A stretch of DNA of 64,000 nt from contig SMWF01000019.1 of the NCBI GenBank assembly GCA_004357385.1, positions 62,001-126,000 of the forward strand. Reading direction: 5' to 3'. This DNA is from Gammaproteobacteria bacterium. Lineage in GTDB: Bacteria; Pseudomonadota; Gammaproteobacteria; Pseudomonadales; Azotimanducaceae. Below are positions 58,836-64,000 of this stretch, in pieces (the first letter of the stretch is position 1; each line of letters opens with the position of its first letter). The notes under the pieces were generated by a model. The model was not told the origin of the DNA and searched no databases. It saw nothing but the letters and a program-made list of their open reading frames with translations. A program made the position numbers and the translations under genes.

Positions 58836-59702
58836 TCAGGTCTCGCGTGCGATGATCCAAGCGGCGATGTCGACCAACGGTCCCGAATGGATGCCGGCTT
58901 CAGCGAGGCTGCTCAACGCGTCCGCGTGAAGTGCTTTGATGGTGTGGCGGGCACCCTCCAGACCGACCAGGGCCGGGAACGTGGATTTCCCGCGCACGCG
59001 GTCTGCGCCAGCGGCCTTTCCCAGCGATTCTGTGGAGCCGGTGACATCCAGCAGGTCGTCGACCACCTGAAACGCCAGCCCCAGATGTTCACCGAATGCG
59101 TCGAGGCCCGGTACCGCTGCTTCGCCGGCGATCAGCACGCCAAGCCGCACCGACACGGAAATCAAGGCGCCGGTTTTTGCGGCATGCATGGAGCGCAGTT
59201 GATCGAGTTCCAGATTTGCGCCGGTGGCCGCGATGTCCAGGGCCTGGCCGCCGACCATCCCGGCATGTCCCACCGACCGGGCCAGCGCGCCGGCCATTTC
59301 GATGCGCGTTTCAGCAGACAACCCCGGCGCGCCAATGACGCACTCGAACGCCAGCGCCTGGAGGGCATCACCTGCAAGAATTGCCGTCGCTTCATCAAAC
59401 GCTCGATGGCAGCTGGGTCGTCCGCGCCGCAGATCATCATCGTCCATCGACGGCAGGTCGTCGTGGATCAGCGAATAAGCGTGGAGGAACTCGACGGCGC
59501 AACCGGGCGTGAGGGCATGATCCAGCGATGCGCCGAGACTGGTGGCGGTTGCGCAGGTCAACAGTGGCCGGATGTGTTTGCCGCTGCCAAGGACGGCGTA
59601 GCGCATTGCCTCGACCAGACGCGGAGCGAGTTCAGATGATCCAGGCAGATGGTCGTTCAGCGCCGAATCGATGGCCGTCTGCATTTCGCTGAGTCCGGGC
59701 AT
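58836..59702 (-). CDS. ispA: Farnesyl diphosphate synthase IspA
   Basis: Makes farnesyl diphosphate from IPP and DMAPP/GPP. The 288 residues contain the first Asp-rich motif in SLIHDDLPSMDDDDLRRG, GDALQALAFE, and the second in FQVVDDLLDVTGS, with two residues (PS) inserted in the first motif as usual for bacterial type II enzymes. It begins two bases after the xseB stop. The dxs gene that often follows ispA is not present; the next gene is convergent. Confidence 0.95.
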   Translation of the reverse strand: MPGLSEMQTAIDSALNDHLPGSSELAPRLVEAMRYAVLGSGKHIRPLLTCATATSLGASLDHALTPGCAVEFLHAYSLIHDDLPSMDDDDLRRGRPSCHRAFDEATAILAGDALQALAFECVIGAPGLSAETRIEMAGALARSVGHAGMVGGQALDIAATGANLELDQLRSMHAAKTGALISVSVRLGVLIAGEAAVPGLDAFGEHLGLAFQVVDDLLDVTGSTESLGKAAGADRVRGKSTFPALVGLEGARHTIKALHADALSSLAEAGIHSGPLVDIAAWIIARET

Positions 59703-59704
59703 CG

Positions 59705-59959
59705 TTAATCGTCTTCGATGTCTGTGGGTTCGACCTCCAGATCGTCGAGGCGCAGCCCATTTTCATCCTCGCTCAGCGCCTTGATGCGCAGCTCCGCCGC
59801 CTGCAGGGCGCCCTGACAGTCGCGCGTCAGCTTGACGCCCCGCTCGAATGCCTTCAGGGACTGCTCCAGGGTCAGCTCACCGCTCTCCATCTGCTCGACC
59901 AGACCCTCCAACTCCTCGAGGGCGCTTTCGAAGTCGATGGGTTTGTCTTGCTTGGCCAT
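59705..59959 (-). CDS. xseB: Exodeoxyribonuclease VII small subunit XseB
   Basis: Small subunit of the single-strand-specific nuclease, stabilising XseA. The 84 residues show [20 protein letters not shown] and [14 protein letters not shown], the family signature, with an acidic C-terminal tail. xseB-ispA is a conserved pair. Confidence 0.94.
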   Translation of the reverse strand: MAKQDKPIDFESALEELEGLVEQMESGELTLEQSLKAFERGVKLTRDCQGALQAAELRIKALSEDENGLRLDDLEVEPTDIEDD

Positions 59960-60076
59960 GTCACGACGTTACCGGGGGTTGGGGTGCTGGGTCAACGCGC
60001 CCGGGGTGACATTCTGTTTGACCCGCGCATCGGTGTAAGCTGTGGCGCTTCAACACCTTATCAGGGGGGAGACAGT

Positions 60077-60517
60077 ATGCGCGGTCCGGTATTACTGGGG
60101 TTGCTGCTGACGGGTTGTCTGGTGCAGGGGCAAGCGCAGGCAGACGAGCATGCGGCTGAGTATCGGGAAGAGATCATGGAGGCGGTAGGCGGGCACATGC
60201 AAGCCATCGTAAAGATTGCTAAAGGCGAAGTTGCCTACAACGATCACCTCGTCGTTCTGGCGCGCAACATGGCGGGTCTGGCGACAATTGCGCAGAACAT
60301 CTTTCCAGAAGGCTCGGCGGTAGGAGATACCCATGCGCTGCCGGCGATCTGGTTAGAACCGGAGGCATTCGCGGAGCGGCTGCAGGCATTTCTGGATGCC
60401 GCTGGCCACTTCGACGCGGTGGTCGCAAGTGGCGACATGAGCGGATTCGGGGAAGCGCTGCAGGGGCTCGGCCAAGCGTGCAAGTCATGTCACGACAAGT
60501 TCAAGGATGACGATTAG
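60077..60517 (+). CDS. Cytochrome c' (class II c-type cytochrome)
   Basis: 146 residues: an N-terminal export signal and a four-helix bundle ending with the haem motif CKSCH (C135, C138, H139) close to the C-terminus, the mark of class II cytochromes. Cytochrome c' binds NO and CO and can protect against nitrosative stress. The signal contains LLTGC, which could be a lipobox, while AQA-D is a plausible signal peptidase I site. ATG 60077 follows GGGGGGAGA. The stop overlaps the convergent cytochrome b561 gene by four bases. Confidence 0.88.
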   Translation: MRGPVLLGLLLTGCLVQGQAQADEHAAEYREEIMEAVGGHMQAIVKIAKGEVAYNDHLVVLARNMAGLATIAQNIFPEGSAVGDTHALPAIWLEPEAFAERLQAFLDAAGHFDAVVASGDMSGFGEALQGLGQACKSCHDKFKDDD

Positions 60518-61173
60518 AAGCTAACGAGCAGCCCCAATATTACAGCTGCCGCGAGCCAGGCGAATACAGTGGCGGCGGGCCGAGCGACTACCGAATCGAC
60601 GGTTGCTGGTTTGCGTCCGGTAAACATTGAAAGCGCAAGCGGATCGCGTCGCACCAGGCCATACCAGAGGATTGCCACGAGGTGGACGCTGATCAACACG
60701 ATCAGCAACCAGAACACGCGTGCGTGGACGAAACCTGCCATGTCGATCTGGGCGTCGCTCGCGTAACGTGCCAGCGGCCCCTCGGTGAAAATGTCGTCGC
60801 TGTTGAACAAGCCACACACGGCCTGTACCAGACAGGTCAGCCAGACGGACCAGGCCATGACGACCCCGGGGGCGGTGTGCACCTGAGCAGTGGAAGCCCG
60901 TTTGAAATGTTGCACGAGCGCCGCGGGAGTAGTTCGATAGGCCGTAAAACGCGCGAACCTTGTGCCAAACAATCCCCAACAGAGTCGAAACGCCAACAAG
61001 GCAAGCACGACGTAGCCGCTGCGTAGATGCCAATCGATCAGTTTCAGATCGCCGGACATTCCAGTGGCAAGGGAAAAGCTGACCGCCGCCGCAAACGACC
61101 AGTGCCAGATGCGCAGCGACACGTCCCATACCTTGGGGTCGCTCGTTCGGGTGGTCATGTGGCCTGTGGTCAT
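60514..61173 (-). CDS. Cytochrome b561 family membrane protein
   Basis: 219 residues with four main hydrophobic segments plus a C-terminal one. Candidate haem ligands are in RIWHWSF, LIDWHLRSGY, FVHARVF and ISVHLVAI, the pattern of dihaem b561/Ni-Fe hydrogenase b-type subunits. Such proteins often lie next to a cytochrome c' gene, as here, suggesting electron transfer to or from periplasmic c'. Two starts are possible: ATG 61173 or ATG 61158. Donor and acceptor are not known. Confidence 0.85.
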   Translation of the reverse strand: MTTGHMTTRTSDPKVWDVSLRIWHWSFAAAVSFSLATGMSGDLKLIDWHLRSGYVVLALLAFRLCWGLFGTRFARFTAYRTTPAALVQHFKRASTAQVHTAPGVVMAWSVWLTCLVQAVCGLFNSDDIFTEGPLARYASDAQIDMAGFVHARVFWLLIVLISVHLVAILWYGLVRRDPLALSMFTGRKPATVDSVVARPAATVFAWLAAAVILGLLVSF

Positions 61174-61207
61174 CGCAGCAACCCGGTGGGGCGCGACGCC
61201 TGGGGAA

Positions 61208-61471
61208 TCAGGCCGTGTCTTTCAGAGGAGCCTCGGAATCGGTAGGTTCGGCGAGGAACCAGGCGCCGCTGTGGGAATCCACAACGACGGAACCGTTTGC
61301 CTCGAGATTGCTCAACTCGCCTCGCACCTGCCAGGTGTCCATGGGCAGGCCCATTTCGCGAAGGCGCGTACAGATGTCGCCGGCGCGCAAGCCGTCCGAA
61401 CCATTGCCATCGGCGATCAACGATTTGAAGATGTCCAGCACCACATGGGTGCGTCGAAGTTCCGTGCTCAC
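61208..61471 (-). CDS. Small winged-helix-like protein of unknown function
   Basis: 87 residues, soluble. The segment IFKSLIADGNGSDGL, GDICTRLREMGLPMDTWQVR, GELSNLEANGSVVVDSHSGA has the helix-turn-helix plus wing pattern of small DNA-binding or adaptor domains, but I cannot name a family. I chose GTG 61471 because AAGGA lies five bases upstream; GTG 61489 is an alternative. It is 34 bases upstream of the b561 gene on the same strand and divergent from the membrane protein at 61617. Confidence 0.6.
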   Translation of the reverse strand: MSTELRRTHVVLDIFKSLIADGNGSDGLRAGDICTRLREMGLPMDTWQVRGELSNLEANGSVVVDSHSGAWFLAEPTDSEAPLKDTA

Positions 61472-61616
61472 AGCGATCCTTCCGAACACAGTCGCAAAAC
61501 CTGCAATTTGTACCAGAAAACGGTGGGTGGCGCTATCGTTGCGGGCATCTTGTTGGTCTTTTCGTGCGCTATGTCATACGCGAGAATGGCGCGCCGAACA
61601 TGCGAGTGCTGGCTGG

Positions 61617-62348
61617 ATGGATGACCCCAGAACACTGACCGGAATCGTCGTGATCATGGCGATGGGTGCGACGCATATGCTTTTCCCCTGGTTCGATCGT
61701 CGGGCCGTCGCGTATCGCCACCTCTGGGTACATTTTTCTGGCGGGATAGCCGTAGGCTACGTGACGCTGTATCTGCTGCCGAAGATGACCGACTTTACGC
61801 TGACAGTGATACGCACCGAAGGTCCTCAGTGGGAGATCCTGCAGTATCGATTGTACCTGGCGTTTCTGGCGGGCTTGCTGGGCTATCTGATACTTGAACG
61901 CACGCAGTACCGACAATCCCGCGGCGCGGTTGTCTTGCCGTGGATCCAGGGGTTTGCGCTGGGCACCTACAACGTTTTAATGGGCTATTTCATCTTCGGA
62001 TTTCAACGCGCCGGGGTATTTCCCTACGTGCTGGCGGGATTGGTCCTGTGCGTTCATTTCGTCGGGGTCGACCATCAGATACGTGAACGGAACCGTCGGC
62101 TATTCGATGACTATCTGCGTTGGATCATGACGTTTTGCGTTCTGCTGGGCGCTGTAATCGCGTACGTAGACAACATGCCGGAACAATTCGTGTTCACCGG
62201 CAGCGCATTCCTCGGGGGCGCGATGCTGGTCAACGTCATGAGCGAAGAGCTGCCGAGTCCCGACAGCGGCAGCATGAAGCCGTTTCTGACTGGCGTGGCG
62301 CTGTTTGTCGTTGTGATGGCGGTGGTTCGCTCCACGCCCTACGCCTGA
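61617..62348 (+). CDS. Eight-helix membrane protein of unknown function
   Basis: 243 residues with about eight hydrophobic segments and short loops. The second segment (HFSGGIAVGYVTLYLLPKM) and the seventh (GGAMLVNVMSEELP) faintly recall ZIP metal transporters, and histidines occur near helix ends (ATHML, CVHFVGVDH), but the ZIP metal motif in helix 4 is not visible. Start: ATG 61617 at MDDPRTLTG; no strong Shine-Dalgarno. It abuts the convergent Sel1-repeat gene end to end. Confidence 0.65.
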   Translation: MDDPRTLTGIVVIMAMGATHMLFPWFDRRAVAYRHLWVHFSGGIAVGYVTLYLLPKMTDFTLTVIRTEGPQWEILQYRLYLAFLAGLLGYLILERTQYRQSRGAVVLPWIQGFALGTYNVLMGYFIFGFQRAGVFPYVLAGLVLCVHFVGVDHQIRERNRRLFDDYLRWIMTFCVLLGAVIAYVDNMPEQFVFTGSAFLGGAMLVNVMSEELPSPDSGSMKPFLTGVALFVVVMAVVRSTPYA

Positions 62349-63662
62349 TCACTCGCGCCAGGGCTGCTCGCGCAGATAGGTTTCCAGATGTTCCTGTAAC
62401 TCTGCCGAGAGAGCGCTTTCCTCAGGCAGCGCGGCGATCGCTTCACGCTGCATCTCGACGGCGCGATGGAATTCACCACGTTCGGCGTGGGCCGCCGCGA
62501 GGGTGTCCAAGGTCATTGCAGATGACGCTATCGCAACTGCACGTTCGGCCTCCCGGACCGCTCGGTCGCCGTCGCGAAGTTCAGCGTGCCGGCTGGTGGA
62601 CATCACCCAGGCTGCACCGTTGTGACCCTCCGCCGCACCTTGCTCAGCGGCGGACAAATACCATTCCAGCGCAGCACGTACATTGGCCGGTGTGCCACCG
62701 TCGTTCAGTACCAACGCGGCGGCTCGAAGCTGCGCGGAGACGTCACCGAGTTGCGCGGCGAGCACATAGAGTTCTCGCGCCTTCGGGTGATCGGTGGGCA
62801 CACCGAGACCGTTCTGGTAGAGATGTCCAAGTCCCAGTACGGCGGCTGGATGTCGCTGTTCGGCCGCGCGTTCATACCACTGACGCGAGATGAGGTAATC
62901 CTGCGCAACACCTCTGCCGGTCAGGTGGGCATATCCCAGGGCCGTTTGTGCGGCGGCTGAACCGCTGACAGCGGCCGCGCGAAAACGCTCGAGCGCAGCA
63001 TTTCCATCTATCTCCCCGAGCTCGCCGTTCAATTGCATGTAACCCAACGCGACCTGCGCATCCGCCGAACCCTTCGTGATCGCGTCCCGGTACAACGTGG
63101 CAGCCCGTTCGGGATCGGGTTCCTCTGCAAACGGTGCACGGTGGCTGCGTGCCAACTGAAGCAGCGCATCGATGTCGCCCGCATCCGCCGCTTCGCTCAG
63201 CCAGAAGCGCGCCTTCGGAACATCGCGTTCCACGCCGCGACCGGTCAACAGCGCATAACCCACGTAGGACTTCGACGCTGGATGGTCGCCTCGCGCGGCC
63301 TTCAGAAACAGTTGGAACGCCAACTCTGGATCGTGCGGCACGCCGAGGCCGCGGGCATACATATGGGCTATGGCGGCTTGGGCCGTAGTGTTGGCGCGGT
63401 CAAACTCGAGCGCTCTGTTGTAGTCCTGCAGCGCCGACACCCACAGTTCGTCGAGGAAAAATGCATGACCCCGGTAGAAGTAGGCATGCGACCGTTGCGT
63501 TCCAGTTAGCCGGGGGTCGAGCACGAGGGGGTCGAGATAGCTGCGCGCAAGGTCATTGCGGCCGCTCTCGATCTGCCCAAGCGCCTTGCGCAGCAGTTCG
63601 CCTGGCGGGGCGGCCTGCGCCACCCCGGTGATGAAAATCAACAGCCAGATCAATGTTCGCAT
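62349..63662 (-). CDS. Exported Sel1/TPR-repeat protein
   Basis: 437 residues with a signal peptide (residues 1-18, LIWLLIFITGVAQA). At least six Sel1-like repeats (for example HMYARGLGVPHDPELAFQLF, GYAHLTGRGVAQDYLISRQW, HLYQNGLGVPTDHPKARELY) fill residues 80-330, flanked by TPR-like helices. These repeats mediate protein-protein contacts; the partner is unknown. ATG 63662 is preferred over the TTG two codons upstream. Its stop is immediately next to that of the eight-helix membrane protein. Confidence 0.85.
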   Translation of the reverse strand: MRTLIWLLIFITGVAQAAPPGELLRKALGQIESGRNDLARSYLDPLVLDPRLTGTQRSHAYFYRGHAFFLDELWVSALQDYNRALEFDRANTTAQAAIAHMYARGLGVPHDPELAFQLFLKAARGDHPASKSYVGYALLTGRGVERDVPKARFWLSEAADAGDIDALLQLARSHRAPFAEEPDPERAATLYRDAITKGSADAQVALGYMQLNGELGEIDGNAALERFRAAAVSGSAAAQTALGYAHLTGRGVAQDYLISRQWYERAAEQRHPAAVLGLGHLYQNGLGVPTDHPKARELYVLAAQLGDVSAQLRAAALVLNDGGTPANVRAALEWYLSAAEQGAAEGHNGAAWVMSTSRHAELRDGDRAVREAERAVAIASSAMTLDTLAAAHAERGEFHRAVEMQREAIAALPEESALSAELQEHLETYLREQPWRE

Positions 63663-63814
63663 CGTCAATTGGACCCGTGGTCTGCTTACATCTTAGCCGC
63701 GCATGATGGCCACTGGCCATGATGTTGATGGCACCGCTGGGCCTTGGCTGCTTCTTCCGCTCGATTTTTGTGGGACCGGAGAATGTACTCCATGCGGTTG
63801 CGTCGAGGTAGGTC

Positions 63815-64000
63815 TCAGCGCGGCGTGCGGTACGGCGCGTGCGTGTAGTACTTCGGAAACCGGTCCAGGCGTATGTGCAGCCAGATCACGCCGAGGCCGG
63901 AGGTGCTGATCCACAACGGTGTCTCGGAAATGGCTCCTGCGAAGGCGTGCGCGACGCAGTGCCAAAGTTGACGGATCTGGCTCGCGGGTGCCTCTCTGAC
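63815..64000 (-). CDS. C-terminal fragment of an uncharacterised protein (runs off right edge)
   Basis: An open frame entering from the right edge and ending at TGA 63815-63817 encodes 61 residues. They include TPLWISTSGLGVIWLHIRLD and PKYYTHAPYR, which look like a real conserved C-terminus; the ending resembles short uncharacterised proteins of the DUF6940 type, from memory only. The N-terminus is outside the window. The 152 bases between this stop and the Sel1-repeat gene hold no gene I can support, only a short ATGGCCA/TGGCCAT palindrome near 63705. Confidence 0.55.
   Translation of the reverse strand, partial: VREAPASQIRQLWHCVAHAFAGAISETPLWISTSGLGVIWLHIRLDRFPKYYTHAPYRTPR

Noticed and set aside
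63693-63965. Small overlapping frames on both strands near the right edge
   Set aside because: The minus-strand frame ending at 63815 looks far more protein-like; these others show shuffled, Arg/Pro-rich composition.

Overview
The window is a gene-dense, high-GC stretch of chromosome from a gammaproteobacterium. The gene order follows a backbone known from Pseudomonas and relatives: tolC, cpdA, parE, parC, serB, fimX, psd, rhdA, orn, queG, nnr, tsaE, amiB, mutL, miaA, hfq, hflX, hflK, hflC, hisZ, purA, tRNA-Leu, rnr, rlmB, rpsF, rpsR, rplI, dnaB, radA, and further on glyA, nrdR, ribD, ribH, nusB, thiL, pgpA, ispA, xseB. The MutL carries the endonuclease motif seen in Pseudomonas, and the cytochrome c'/b561 pair suits an environmental, possibly Chromatiales-like lineage. 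The exact taxon cannot be fixed from the sequence alone. I see no transposase, integrase, phage gene, CRISPR array or rRNA.

Left part (1-9.7 kb): a minus-strand group argE, argA, ilvD (ilvD cut by the window edge) for arginine and branched-chain amino acids. Divergent from it is a plus-strand group: a solitary GspE/PilB-type motor ATPase, glnE (nitrogen control of glutamine synthetase) and ilvE. Next (9.7-19.3 kb) come tolC, a YqiB-like protein, cpdA (cAMP turnover), both topoisomerase IV genes, an Smp-like membrane protein with a cyclase-like tail, and serB. From 19.3 to 25.9 kb a minus-strand group, epmB, a PilZ-like gene and fimX, faces efp and epmA. It joins c-di-GMP/type IV pilus signalling with elongation factor P modification.

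Middle part (25.9-43.2 kb): psd and rhdA, then a long plus-strand run from orn, interrupted only by minus-strand queG. This run covers oligonucleotide decay, metabolite repair, tRNA modification, cell-wall amidase, mismatch repair, Hfq, the HflX GTPase, the HflKC membrane complex, HisZ, PurA, a Trm112-like protein and FolE2. At 43.2-43.4 kb a minus-strand tRNA-Leu(CAG) has a good sigma-70 promoter and sits back to back with rnr.

Right part (43.4-64 kb): RNA decay and ribosome genes (rnr, rlmB, rpsF, rpsR, rplI), replication and repair (dnaB, radA), the translation factor EttA, glyA, nrdR, a reduced riboflavin cluster (ribD and ribH without ribE or ribBA between them), nusB, thiL, pgpA, an exported retropepsin-like protease, ispA, xseB, a cytochrome c'/cytochrome b561 pair and three poorly characterised genes at the edge.

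Almost all of the window is ordinary core genome. The points most worth a second look are: a cyclase-like domain that has lost its catalytic residues in the Smp-like protein; the degenerate FimX and its PilZ-like partner; an acidic repeat-encoded tail on ribosomal protein S6; identical GC-rich discriminators on the tRNA-Leu and rpsF promoters; a long inverted repeat between radA and ettA; the missing ribE/ribBA and nudF/yqiA genes; and an uncharacterised eight-helix membrane protein beside a small winged-helix-like protein.
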